Shown here: one piece after another, positions 24,955-34,377 of the stretch
Position numbering within the stretch: position 1 is the first letter of the stretch
How the letters are laid out: each line of letters opens with the position of its first letter
Origin: Sulfurovum sp.
Lineage (GTDB): Bacteria; Campylobacterota; Campylobacteria; Campylobacterales; Sulfurovaceae
DNA: 64,000 nt
Assembly: GCA_027082955.1 (NCBI GenBank)
Contig: JALWTA010000030.1
Span: 62,001 to 126,000, forward strand
Direction of reading: 5' to 3'
Translations under genes and position numbers: made by a program
The notes under the pieces: generated by a model
Databases searched by the model: none
What the model saw: the letters and a program-made list of their open reading frames with translations, nothing else
What the model was told of the DNA's origin: nothing

Positions 24955-25367
24955 TGAAAAAGTTGTTAATAATCGTGCCTCTATGTGTCACGGCGATCTA
25001 TGCTGATCTCTCTGTAAAGCAGATTGAACAGATGATTGAAAAAATACATCTCAAACGAGAGGGAATTGGTCTAGATATTTTAGAAAAGACCAGTGAACCT
25101 TTTGTTAAAATTGAGAAGAGTGAAGACAATAAAACTGTCATAAAAGTACCAGATGAGACACCTGATGTCAAATTGTCACTGCATGCAATTATGGGTAAAC
25201 GTGCCTACATCAATGACAAATGGGAAAAAGTCGATGATGTAATCATGGGTTATACAGTGAAATATATTGGGAAAAGGGGCGTTGTGTTAAGAAATGGCAA
25301 TACAATTAAAACTTTGTTCCTTGGTAAACCTAAAGGAAATTTAATTATGTTAGAAGAAAGGGATTAG
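24954..25367 (+). CDS. MshK/PilP-like periplasmic protein
   Basis: A 137-residue exported protein (signal peptide MKKLLIIVPLCVTAIYA) with a C-terminal beta domain, HAIMGKRAYINDKWEKVDDVI and VKYIGKRGVVLRNGNT, the fold used by PilP, GspC HR and MshK to contact the secretin. The start is the ATG in the TAATG overlap with the upstream gene. It links the inner-membrane platform with the secretin encoded immediately downstream. Confidence 0.78.
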   Translation: MKKLLIIVPLCVTAIYADLSVKQIEQMIEKIHLKREGIGLDILEKTSEPFVKIEKSEDNKTVIKVPDETPDVKLSLHAIMGKRAYINDKWEKVDDVIMGYTVKYIGKRGVVLRNGNTIKTLFLGKPKGNLIMLEERD

Positions 25368-25368
25368 G

Positions 25369-26982
25369 ATGAAAAGCATACGATACAAGGGGTTAAAATT
25401 TGCTATAACCGTTGCAATGGTTTTGGGACTCTCAAGCAATGCATGGGGAAGCGGATGTTCAGAAAAACTTTTCTCTGTGACAATTGACAGCAAGTTGAGC
25501 ATCGGTGATGTCATTGAAAATCTTGCAGATACTTGCGGACTGACTGTTGAGGTACGTGATGAAGCGGCAAGAAAGCGAATGAATAAAAAACTCTTTTATG
25601 TAAAACTGAAGAACAGTACATTAAAAGGTTTTTTAAATACGATCCTTCGAGATAATGACCTGCATTATACACTGGAAGGCAGTAAGCTTAAGATTTCATA
25701 TCTTATCACACGTACATTCAAAATACATTATATCGCTGGTCAGAGAAGCGGTAAAAGTACAGCGAATGTAACGATTGCTAACTCACAAAACTCTGCTAGT
25801 TCTACTGGTGGTGTCGGAGGTGGAGGTGCCGGTGGCAGCGGCGGCGCAGGTGGCAGTGGGTCCAATGTTTCTAAGACTGGTATCTCTATCGTAAGTGATG
25901 ATGAGTTCCAATTCTGGAAAACTGTTGAAAAAGAGGTACAGCGTATTTTGATCGGTGCAGCTGATGGCAGTACACACTATACCCGAACTGGCGATACATG
26001 GACAGGTCCGAATGGTCAGGTATGGGAGTACAATCCGTTAGCTCCTATCGTAAATCCGGAAGCGGGAATGATTACTGTTACAGGAACAGAACGCCAGATC
26101 AACCGTGTAGCACATTACATTCATACTTTGGCAAGGCAGATCAAGCAGCAAGTATTGATTGATGTAAGAATTCTTGCTGTGAACTTTGATAACAGTCGAA
26201 CAACCGGTGTTGACTGGTCACAGTTGTACAGCTTGCAAAATGTTGCCGTGCAGTCACTGAGAATGGCACAGAAAAATGTTTCAACCTATACCTTTGATGC
26301 ACTGCAGGGGATCACTGATGCGACATTTGCACAAAATACAAAACCTACAAATGCAGGTATAGTACAAATTACCGGAAATACCAAGATACAGGATGTTGTG
26401 AAATTCCTTGGTACACAAGGTGATGTTAAAGCAATTTCAAGTCCAAGAGTGATGACGCTGAACAATCAGCCTGCACTGATCAGTGTCGGTCGTGAACTCT
26501 TTTATAAAATACAGTCTGCAAGTACAGCATCAGGTGGTGGTGGTGCAGTTGCTGCACAGGGTGAACTTGTAGATTCTGTGTTTGCCGGTATTTTGCTTGA
26601 CATTACCCCTGAAATTGATGATCACGGATATATTACACTCAAAATAAATCCGTCGATTTCTGAGACTGTTGACAATGTAAGTGCGAAGAATAATACAAGA
26701 AAGATTCCGCCTGATCTCATTAGACGTCAGATTGCGGCAGTTGTCAAAGTAAAAGATGGGCAGCATGCTATTTTGGGTGGACTTATAACATCAAAAACAG
26801 GTTATAAGGTCAATAAGGTACCTTTGCTTGGTGATATTCCACTGCTTGAATATGCTTTCAAGCATGAAGAGAAAATTGAAACTGTGGAAGAATTGGTGCT
26901 TATTATTACACCGTATATTGTAAAAAATGACAAATCAGTCTCTTTAAAAGATTTGGGATATACAAAAGTTAATGAAAAGTAG
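25369..26982 (+). CDS. mshL: MshL-type secretin
   Basis: An outer-membrane secretin of 537 residues: signal peptide, STN/N0 domain (about 35-115), an N-domain interrupted by a glycine-rich loop (about 147-165), a second N-domain region, and the C-terminal beta-barrel domain with VKAISSPRVMTLNNQPA, GILLDITPEID and VPLLGDIPLLEYAF, the classic secretin signature. It forms the gated channel for pilus or pseudopilus export. It starts 1 bp after the PilP-like gene, and its end overlaps the next gene. Confidence 0.9.
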   Translation: MKSIRYKGLKFAITVAMVLGLSSNAWGSGCSEKLFSVTIDSKLSIGDVIENLADTCGLTVEVRDEAARKRMNKKLFYVKLKNSTLKGFLNTILRDNDLHYTLEGSKLKISYLITRTFKIHYIAGQRSGKSTANVTIANSQNSASSTGGVGGGGAGGSGGAGGSGSNVSKTGISIVSDDEFQFWKTVEKEVQRILIGAADGSTHYTRTGDTWTGPNGQVWEYNPLAPIVNPEAGMITVTGTERQINRVAHYIHTLARQIKQQVLIDVRILAVNFDNSRTTGVDWSQLYSLQNVAVQSLRMAQKNVSTYTFDALQGITDATFAQNTKPTNAGIVQITGNTKIQDVVKFLGTQGDVKAISSPRVMTLNNQPALISVGRELFYKIQSASTASGGGGAVAAQGELVDSVFAGILLDITPEIDDHGYITLKINPSISETVDNVSAKNNTRKIPPDLIRRQIAAVVKVKDGQHAILGGLITSKTGYKVNKVPLLGDIPLLEYAFKHEEKIETVEELVLIITPYIVKNDKSVSLKDLGYTKVNEK

Positions 26983-27784
26983 GTATGAGTCTGCCAAAAA
27001 TGTTTTTATCGATTCAGTAGATCTTGAAGATTATATTGAATTAGAATCCTCCCAAGCTGCTTACAGGCAGCTTGAACATAGTATCGGCAAACCTTTAAAA
27101 ATGATCCTTCTCTTCGGACGCCCTGGAACAGGGAAGAGTATTCTTTTAAATCGTCTGCAGAACAAATTGGAACATCAACGTGAAATTCACTATTTTGATA
27201 CTCCCGCGGTGAATGAGAAAGAGTTTTTTCAAAAGCTTTTTAAAGTTTTGACAAAAAAGTCATTGCCGCAGAATACAGAAGTCAATTTTTCAGCATTGGT
27301 AAACTATTGTAAAAAACTGCGAGGTAAACGTGAAATCATCATCATTTTAGATGAAGCACAGATGTATGGTGCTGAGATGATGGAGAAGATACGTTTGCTT
27401 TCAGACAGCAGAGCAGTTAAATTTATTGTTTCTTTGCACAAAACAGATGATGAAGACCTGATTGCGAAAGAACATTTCCAGTCAAGAATATGGGAGGTAG
27501 TTGAACTGAAAAATGCCTCTTTTCAAGACCAGTCATCCTATATTCACAAAAAACTTTTAAAGAAGAACCTTTTTGAAATTGCAAACAGTATCAAAGTAAG
27601 AGATTTAAAGTTAATCCATAAATTTACACGGGGTAATTTTCGTGAATGCAATAAGATGATGTATACCATATTTGAAATATGTGAGTATTATGATAAAAAT
27701 GAACCGACAAAGATCACATATGAGAGAATACCGGTTAGAATCATTGAAATGGCTGCATTGAAATTAGGATATATCAATGTATGA
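26972..27784 (+). CDS. mshM: MshM/ExeA-like AAA ATPase
   Basis: A 270-residue P-loop ATPase with Walker A FGRPGTGKS near residues 46-54, Walker B IIILDEAQ near 125-132 and sensor-like SRIWEVVELKNASF. ExeA/GspA/MshM proteins help insert or assemble the secretin across the peptidoglycan. It lacks the peptidoglycan-binding C-terminus of ExeA. It overlaps mshL by 11 bp and the next gene by 8 bp. Confidence 0.8.
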   Translation: MKSRYESAKNVFIDSVDLEDYIELESSQAAYRQLEHSIGKPLKMILLFGRPGTGKSILLNRLQNKLEHQREIHYFDTPAVNEKEFFQKLFKVLTKKSLPQNTEVNFSALVNYCKKLRGKREIIIILDEAQMYGAEMMEKIRLLSDSRAVKFIVSLHKTDDEDLIAKEHFQSRIWEVVELKNASFQDQSSYIHKKLLKKNLFEIANSIKVRDLKLIHKFTRGNFRECNKMMYTIFEICEYYDKNEPTKITYERIPVRIIEMAALKLGYINV

Positions 27785-28445
27785 GATTAAAAAACTCGAA
27801 GAGGAATGGCGGAAGTACAGACGTAAAAAGCGTCTTCCATGGATGATTGCAGTCTTGTTTATTGCTGGAAGTACGCTCTTTGGCTATTATTGGTGGCAGA
27901 CACATGTGTCTCTTAATGGAAATACTTCTAACGTTGTGGAAAAGAAAAAAGTACCAGTGGCGTTACAAATGCATGAGTCAAGCGTATTCCTTGATACCCA
28001 AATAGATGAACTTGCTACATATCCAAAAAAAATCGTATCGGATAATCCTCTGCCTGAAGAGATAAGTGTGCAACCATCTGCAAACAAAGTTGAAACTACT
28101 TCTTCAAAACAGGGCTTGGCAATTGAAGTTGTGGATATTGGGAAAAACGATAAAGCATACGAAGAGGTTGCCAAACGTTTTCGATTGGGTCATGATACGG
28201 ACGATTCGCTTTTTTTGGCTAAAGCATATTATTTAAAAGGGAATTATAAAAAAGCAGAATACTGGGCATTACAGACCAATACTGTCAATCCTGACATTGA
28301 GGAGAGTTGGCTCATTTTTGTTAAAGCAAAATATAAACAGGGAAAAAGAAACGAAGCGATACATATTTTAGATACATATATTCGAAAGACACAGTCTCCT
28401 GAGGGGAAAACTCTTCTCAAAAAGATAAAAAAGGGTGAAATTTAA
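27777..28445 (+). CDS. MshN-like membrane-anchored TPR protein
   Basis: The 222-residue product has an N-terminal basic segment, a transmembrane helix at about 20-41 (PWMIAVLFIAGSTLFGYYWW), a low-complexity linker and a C-terminal TPR pair (AKAYYLKGNYKKAEYWALQTN followed by KAKYKQGKRNEAIHILDTYI). Position between the MshM-type ATPase and the MshE-type ATPase and this layout match MshN of the Vibrio MSHA locus. Confidence 0.72.
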   Translation: MYEIKKLEEEWRKYRRKKRLPWMIAVLFIAGSTLFGYYWWQTHVSLNGNTSNVVEKKKVPVALQMHESSVFLDTQIDELATYPKKIVSDNPLPEEISVQPSANKVETTSSKQGLAIEVVDIGKNDKAYEEVAKRFRLGHDTDDSLFLAKAYYLKGNYKKAEYWALQTNTVNPDIEESWLIFVKAKYKQGKRNEAIHILDTYIRKTQSPEGKTLLKKIKKGEI

Positions 28446-28514
28446 GCCATACTTAGCTCTAAAGTATTGGTGAAATGCTATACTAATCTTAAAGAAATAC
28501 CGAAGGATGTACGA

Positions 28515-30257
28515 ATGGTTAAGCTGATCGAAATGATGCTGGATGAAGGTCTTGTAACCAAAGACGCCATTTCAAAACTTGTAAAAAGCAGACCTCCCAA
28601 AAAGATTTCCTTTGCAAATCTTATTGCCGAAAAGATGATCGATGTCCAGGTAGTTGAGAATTTTTTGGTAAAAAAGATCAGACAAGGTGTATTGACCTTA
28701 TCCAGACTGGAAAAGATAGAAGGTATTGATATTGTTCCCATTTTGAGAGAAGTTGCAAAAGAGCTTCATGTAGAGTATGTCGATCTTGATGATATGGAGA
28801 TCGACATGAAGCTTTTTGCGACTATTCCATACAAACAGTTGATAAAATACAATGTTATTCCTATTGAAGAGACTGAGCTTCATGTCTTGATTGCTTTTGA
28901 TGATCCTTTGGATATGGGGGCACAGGATGCTATTCAGCGTCTATTCCCCAAAAAACCGATCAAAATTGCTATTGCCAAACCAAGTCAGATCCATCAGCAT
29001 CTTCAGCGTTTGGAGATCAATGAAAGTGTCAAAGGCCTGATTCAGGATATTCGAAAAGATCTGAGTCAGGAGAGTAGTGTCGATATTGACGACGATGGCG
29101 AATCTTCCGCAGTATTGAAACTTATCGATATCATTCTTAAATCAGCAATTTTTATAGGTGCGAGTGATATTCACATAGAGGCGACGGAAAAAAGCTGTAT
29201 TGTCCGTGAGCGTGTTGACGGGATGCTCAGGCAAAGTTTTACGTTCGATAAAGATATTTTCAACCCGCTCTCGTCTCGTATGAAACTGCTTTCCAATCTT
29301 GATATTGCGGAGAAGAGAAAACCGCAGGATGGACGTTTCTCCACAACGATCTCAAAAAGGGAATTCGATTTCAGGGTTTCTACTTTGCCAACAATTTACG
29401 GTGAATCAATCGTATTGAGGATTTTGGATAAATCAAAGGCGATGATCCGTTTGGAAGATGCGGGGATGAGCCAGTTTTGCTATGAACGTTTTTCCAATGC
29501 GATTAAAGCCCCTTATGGTATTGTTCTGGTAACTGGACCTACCGGTTCTGGTAAGACGACCACACTGTATGGTGCGTTAAATGCGATCAAAGACGTGAAA
29601 GATAAGATCATCACGGTAGAAGACCCTGTAGAATATCAGATGGCTGGGCTTCAGCAGGTCCAGGTTCGTCCAAATGTCGGACTTGGCTTTGCTGATGCGC
29701 TTCGATCCATACTCCGTCAAGACCCTGACAAAATTATGATCGGAGAGATACGCGATAAAGAAACATTGCGTATTGCGATTCAGGCAGCATTGACTGGACA
29801 CTTGGTACTTTCAACACTCCATACCAACGATGCTATCTCGGCGGTAACAAGAATCTTGGATATGGGTATTGAAGAGTATTTGGTCAGCGGTGCACTTGTT
29901 GCCATTCAGGCTCAGAGACTGGTGCGGAAGATATGTCCTCACTGTAAACGAGAAACAGTCTTGCCCGAACGGTTATTGAAGGATGTGAGACAGTATTTGC
30001 CAGAACACCCTACTTTTTATAAGGGCGAAGGCTGTAAAGAATGTGGGCATAGTGGATACAAGGGACGAGAGATGATCTCTGAGGTACTTGTTGTCAGTGA
30101 AGTGATGTCGCGTATGATTGCAAGAAACGCTTCAAAGGAGGAGTTAACTCAGCAGGCAATAGAAGAAGGATTTATCAGTATGTTCGAAGATGGTGTACAT
30201 AAGGCGTTGGAGGGTAAAACCACAATTGAAGAAATTTATAGAGTAGCGAGATTGTAA
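28515..30257 (+). CDS. mshE: MshE/GspE/PilB-type assembly ATPase
   Basis: A 580-residue secretion ATPase: N-terminal GspE-N domain, Walker A GPTGSGKTTTLYGAL, Asp box around TVEDPVEYQ, Walker B ILRQDPDKIMIGEIRD, the His box LTGHLVLSTLHTND, and a zinc-binding tetracysteine (CPHC ... CKECGH). It powers pilus extension. The ATG at 28515 is chosen because GAAGGA lies 7 bp upstream; an in-frame TTG at 28467 has none. A TATACT at about 28478 could be an internal promoter. Confidence 0.93.
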   Translation: MVKLIEMMLDEGLVTKDAISKLVKSRPPKKISFANLIAEKMIDVQVVENFLVKKIRQGVLTLSRLEKIEGIDIVPILREVAKELHVEYVDLDDMEIDMKLFATIPYKQLIKYNVIPIEETELHVLIAFDDPLDMGAQDAIQRLFPKKPIKIAIAKPSQIHQHLQRLEINESVKGLIQDIRKDLSQESSVDIDDDGESSAVLKLIDIILKSAIFIGASDIHIEATEKSCIVRERVDGMLRQSFTFDKDIFNPLSSRMKLLSNLDIAEKRKPQDGRFSTTISKREFDFRVSTLPTIYGESIVLRILDKSKAMIRLEDAGMSQFCYERFSNAIKAPYGIVLVTGPTGSGKTTTLYGALNAIKDVKDKIITVEDPVEYQMAGLQQVQVRPNVGLGFADALRSILRQDPDKIMIGEIRDKETLRIAIQAALTGHLVLSTLHTNDAISAVTRILDMGIEEYLVSGALVAIQAQRLVRKICPHCKRETVLPERLLKDVRQYLPEHPTFYKGEGCKECGHSGYKGREMISEVLVVSEVMSRMIARNASKEELTQQAIEEGFISMFEDGVHKALEGKTTIEEIYRVARL

Positions 30258-31510
30258 TGATGAAATATTTTAGTGTTACCGTAATGGAGAAGGGGAAAAA
30301 GCGTCAGGAAGTCATTAAGGCAGAGAATAAAATAAGTGCGATAAAACTTGCGCGCCAAAAGTTTCCCCGTTCGATGGTTACAAAAGCAGTAGAGACATCT
30401 GCACCATTAGAGGAGACACTTTCGGAACTTTTCTCAGGTCTAAAACGATCAATGAAGTCCAAAATTCCAATCAATGACAAGATCTCTACCATTCGTCAGA
30501 TAGCAGTCATGACCGATGCAGGGATTGCCATTAATGATACGCTTGAAGATGTTGCTGACAATACCCATAATCAGCGCTTAAAGGATATATATACCAGGAT
30601 AAATAATGATATCAATGCAGGACACAGTATGTCGGATGCTATGGAACCATACACTGAAGAGTTCGGACATGTTGCCCTTGCGATGACAAAATTGGGAGAA
30701 CGTACAGGAAATATTTCCGAGTCATATCATAAGCTTGCTGATATTCTTGAAAATATTAGAGATAACACAGCAAAGTTCAAAAAAGCGATTCGTACGCCAT
30801 TGATTACTTTAGCAGCTATGGCGATTGCATTTACAATTTTGATTATGGTCGTTGTGCCAAAGTTCAAAGATATATTTGACAAATTTAAAACAGATCTGCC
30901 TATACCTACACAGATCCTTTTAAAGTTAGAATGGGCATTCAATAATTATGGTCTTTATATTTTAGCGGCGATTATTCTTGGTATTTTTCTGCTGAAGTTC
31001 TTCTATAAGAATAACGAAGATTTCCAGTATCAGGTGGACAAACTTCTAATCCATCCAAAATTTTATCTGATTAACAAAGCGATCTTTCTTTCTACTATGC
31101 ATAAGTACAATCTTGTTTTTGGTGAGCTTGTACGATCTGGTATCCCAGTTTCAGAGGCATTAGATACTGCTGTCGGTATGGTTGACAACCTTGCGATTAA
31201 GGAACAGCTTGTCGGTGTGAATGCAAATATTGGAAGAGGTATGAACCTTGCTGAAGCATTTGAACTGACAGGACTATATGAAAATATGCTTTTACAAATG
31301 ATAAAGGCAGGAGAAGCGGGTGGACAATTGGATGCGATGCTTGCAAAAGTTACGCAATATTATGATATGCAATTTCAGGACCTTATTGACAATCTTGCAG
31401 CATATATTGAACCTATTATGCTCTTTTTCATTGCTGCACTTGTACTTCTTATGGCACTTGGAATCTTCATGCCGATGTGGGATCTTGGAAAAGCGGTTAA
31501 GAACGGATAA
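30257..31510 (+). CDS. mshG: MshG/GspF/PilC-type platform protein
   Basis: The 417-residue inner-membrane platform protein has a short N-terminal domain, then two T2SSF repeats with three transmembrane helices near residues 185-205, 230-250 and 385-408 (ending LGIFMPMWDLGKAVKNG). It binds the ATPase and drives pilin assembly. TAATG overlap with mshE. It is the last gene of the operon; no prepilin, pilin or prepilin peptidase gene follows. Confidence 0.92.
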   Translation: MMKYFSVTVMEKGKKRQEVIKAENKISAIKLARQKFPRSMVTKAVETSAPLEETLSELFSGLKRSMKSKIPINDKISTIRQIAVMTDAGIAINDTLEDVADNTHNQRLKDIYTRINNDINAGHSMSDAMEPYTEEFGHVALAMTKLGERTGNISESYHKLADILENIRDNTAKFKKAIRTPLITLAAMAIAFTILIMVVVPKFKDIFDKFKTDLPIPTQILLKLEWAFNNYGLYILAAIILGIFLLKFFYKNNEDFQYQVDKLLIHPKFYLINKAIFLSTMHKYNLVFGELVRSGIPVSEALDTAVGMVDNLAIKEQLVGVNANIGRGMNLAEAFELTGLYENMLLQMIKAGEAGGQLDAMLAKVTQYYDMQFQDLIDNLAAYIEPIMLFFIAALVLLMALGIFMPMWDLGKAVKNG

Positions 31511-31520
31511 GAATTAATCG

Positions 31521-31548
31521 TTTTGGCAGAAAACAGTTTCTGCCAAAA
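31521..31548. terminator. 12-bp perfect hairpin between convergent mshG and kdsB
   Basis: TTTTGGCAGAAA, loop ACAG, TTTCTGCCAAAA: perfect 12-bp stem at the shared 3' end of two convergent genes. On each strand the stem begins with TTTT and ends with AAAA, so a U-tract does not follow it; it may act as a transcript-end barrier in both directions. Confidence 0.55.
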
Positions 31549-31551
31549 TAG

Positions 31552-32271
31552 TTAAAGCCTGTGATGCCTAATAGCTCTCTCCAGATCTTCCGGTGTATCA
31601 ATACCAAAACTCTCAGTTTCCACTTCAACCATCGCAACCTCATATCCGTGATAGAGTGCGCGCAGCTGCTCGAGCTTTTCGATCTCTTCAAGCGGTGCAG
31701 GGGAGAGTGCACAAAATTGGGAAAGCGATCTAACCGTAAATCCGTAGATACCCAGATGTCCTTTGTAGCTGTCGAAGTGGTGGTCTCTTGGGTAGGGGAT
31801 CTTTGCACGTGAGAAGTAGAGTGCAATGTCGTCTGTGTCTGTGACCACCTTGACGATATTGGGATCGTCCGCTTCAGGGTTGGTGATGCGTTTGTAGCAT
31901 GAGTTCATCAGGATTTTGTCATTTTTGCTGTTCTTTTTTGTCAGATCATAGATGGTCTGTACCACCTCACTCTCTATGAAGGGTTCATCTCCCTGTACAT
32001 TGATAATGATCTCATCGTTAGGAAGCTGTAGCTTCTGTGCCGCCTCATAGATACGGTCTGTACCGCTTTGGTGTGTGTCTGATGTCATGACTGCATGGAT
32101 GTCATGCTGTGCGGCGATGTCGATGACCTCCTGTGCGTCTGTTGCGATAACCACCTTGTCAATGTCTTGTACGGTCATTGCCGTACGTACCACCATGGGC
32201 ACCCCTCCTATGTCTGCAAGAACCTTGTTTGGGAAACGGCTTGAGCCTATACGTGCCGGGATTATGATCAT
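31552..32271 (-). CDS. kdsB: 3-deoxy-manno-octulosonate cytidylyltransferase KdsB
   Basis: A 239-residue nucleotidyltransferase that activates Kdo as CMP-Kdo for lipopolysaccharide core synthesis. Features: MIIIPARIGSSRFPNKVLADIGG-type N-terminus (here IIPARIGSSRFPNKVLADIG), the TSDTHQSGTDRI motif, NVQGDEPFI, and HLGIYGF. Other lipopolysaccharide genes are not adjacent. Confidence 0.95.
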   Translation of the reverse strand: MIIIPARIGSSRFPNKVLADIGGVPMVVRTAMTVQDIDKVVIATDAQEVIDIAAQHDIHAVMTSDTHQSGTDRIYEAAQKLQLPNDEIIINVQGDEPFIESEVVQTIYDLTKKNSKNDKILMNSCYKRITNPEADDPNIVKVVTDTDDIALYFSRAKIPYPRDHHFDSYKGHLGIYGFTVRSLSQFCALSPAPLEEIEKLEQLRALYHGYEVAMVEVETESFGIDTPEDLERAIRHHRL

Positions 32272-32345
32272 AAGAAGCCTTTTGTGTTGAAGTTATGTAT
32301 GATTTTACACTCTCTATGCTAAAATAGCAACCACTAAGGGGTAAC

Positions 32346-33290
32346 ATGAAACAGGCACTACTACTTCTCAATATGGGCGGACCAAACACTGTCGAAGAGG
32401 TCGAACTCTTTTTGCGCAATATGTTTGCAGACAAGCATATATTGCCCATGAATCCATACTTGCGAAGGTTTATAGCCAACAGAATCATTGCCAAACGTAT
32501 TGATGAAGTAGAGGAGAACTACCGCCTGCTTGGAGGGGCTTCGCCACTGCCTGCTATTACCAACAAACTGATTGCAAAAATCAAGCAGCGGGTTGATATG
32601 CCGGTTTATGCGGCTATGCGCTATGTGCCGCCGTTTGCACAGGAGGCACTTCTTCGATGCAAAGAGAAGGGAGTAGAGGAGTTGATTCTTTTTCCGATGT
32701 ATCCGCAGTATTCAACTACGACAACCCTCTCCTCTGTCGAAGATGTTGAGCAGCAGTGTGAAGCACTTGGGTATGCGCCGAAAATACGGGTGGTTGATCC
32801 GTACTATGATGATTATGACTATGTCGAAGCGTGCGGCATGAAGATTCTTGAGGCGATGGAGAGTAAAAAGACACAGGAGTATGACCTGCTGCTTTCTGCC
32901 CATGGTCTGCCTGTAAGCATCATCAAGGCGGGAGATCCTTATGAGAAGCAGATAGAGGGCAATGTCTCTGCTATTAAAACATGGCTGGCTTCCAAGGGAG
33001 TGTCATTTCATGATATTAAACTGGTTTATCAGTCCAAAGTAGGCAAATCAGCATGGCTGGAGCCAAACCTTGCCGATGTGCTGCGCAACCCGACACACAG
33101 AAAAGTGCTGATTTATCCGCTTGCCTTTACCATCGACAACTCCGAAACTGTGTTTGAACTCGATATTGAACACCGTGAGATTGCAGACAAGTTACACTAT
33201 GAAGACTATGTGGTTGCACGTTGCTTTAATGATGATGAGCGTTTTGTGGATCTGATCACAAAACGGGTGTCACAGATTGCTGACAGATGA
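32346..33290 (+). CDS. hemH: Ferrochelatase HemH
   Basis: The 314-residue enzyme inserts iron into protoporphyrin IX, the last step of haem synthesis. It has MKQALLLLNMGGPNTVEEV at the N-terminus, the invariant metal-binding His in LLLSAHGLPVSII and the acidic segment near FTIDNSETVFELDIE. AGGGGTAAC precedes the ATG. ATGA overlap with the next gene. Confidence 0.94.
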   Translation: MKQALLLLNMGGPNTVEEVELFLRNMFADKHILPMNPYLRRFIANRIIAKRIDEVEENYRLLGGASPLPAITNKLIAKIKQRVDMPVYAAMRYVPPFAQEALLRCKEKGVEELILFPMYPQYSTTTTLSSVEDVEQQCEALGYAPKIRVVDPYYDDYDYVEACGMKILEAMESKKTQEYDLLLSAHGLPVSIIKAGDPYEKQIEGNVSAIKTWLASKGVSFHDIKLVYQSKVGKSAWLEPNLADVLRNPTHRKVLIYPLAFTIDNSETVFELDIEHREIADKLHYEDYVVARCFNDDERFVDLITKRVSQIADR

Positions 33291-33847
33291 AAACAGTTCT
33301 GACCTCCTGCAGTGCAGAAACGGTGGTAAACCGTTCTAAATTTCTAAGTTTTTTGGTACCGTATGTAGATTTTGAAGGCTTGCAAGAGAAGCTCAAAAAA
33401 GAGCATCCCAAAGCCAACCATGTTGTCTATGCCCTCCGGTATCTAAATGAATTTGAACAAATTGTAGAACAAAGTACAGATGACGGAGAGCCAAAAGGGT
33501 GCGCTGGAGTGCCTGCGCTCAATGTACTGCGCGGAGAGGAGCTTGTCAATGTTGCGGTATTGATCGTGCGCTATTTTGGCGGGATCAAGCTGGGTACAGG
33601 CGGTATGGCACGTGCCTATGCACAGGCGGTGAAAGATGTGTTGGAAGTTGCTGATTTGGTGCCTTATGAGAAGCAGGTGCAATATGTGTTTGAGACCAGT
33701 TATGCAGATGTTGATAAAACACTCTATCAGTTAAAGCAGATTGGCATCAATCAGTTTGAACGTGATTTTGGTGTTGATGGGGTTCAGTGGCGTGTAACAG
33801 GAAGTCAGGAACAGGTTGACGCTCTTGTAAAAACGGGGATCAAATAG
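33287..33847 (+). CDS. YigZ/IMPACT family protein
   Basis: The 186-residue protein has the IMPACT N-terminal fold (VVNRSKFLSFLVPY, DDGEPKGCAGVPALNVL, VRYFGGIKLGTGGMARAY) and a small C-terminal DUF1949-type domain. The cytoplasmic role in bacteria is not established; a link to translation is suspected because of the eukaryotic IMPACT relation. It overlaps hemH by 4 bp. Confidence 0.88.
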   Translation: MKTVLTSCSAETVVNRSKFLSFLVPYVDFEGLQEKLKKEHPKANHVVYALRYLNEFEQIVEQSTDDGEPKGCAGVPALNVLRGEELVNVAVLIVRYFGGIKLGTGGMARAYAQAVKDVLEVADLVPYEKQVQYVFETSYADVDKTLYQLKQIGINQFERDFGVDGVQWRVTGSQEQVDALVKTGIK

Positions 33848-33896
33848 AGATCAATTTTTCTGCTGGAAAGATAGGAGAGTTCTCTAAAAAATTACC

Positions 33897-33980
33897 GGTT
33901 TCACTCGATAGCTCTGGCAGTCGTGAACGAAGCGCCCCTTTCAGGGGTTGGACACTCCCTTGTCGCCATCGAGTGAAACC
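33897..33980. repeat. 84-bp element with terminal inverted repeats
   Basis: The ends GGTTTCACTCGATAGC (33897-33912) and its complement at 33965-33980 match at 15 of 16 positions, the outer 13 perfectly. Inside is a small hairpin CCCC-TTTCA-GGGG. It lies between convergent yigZ and glnK and has no T-run. It could be a mini-transposon remnant, a structured RNA 3' end or a bidirectional barrier. Confidence 0.6.
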
Positions 33981-34015
33981 TATGCTGATAATTGTTCAAA
34001 GGCCTAAAGATGTCT

Positions 34016-34369
<354 letters not shown>

Positions 34370-34377
34370 TTATTGGG

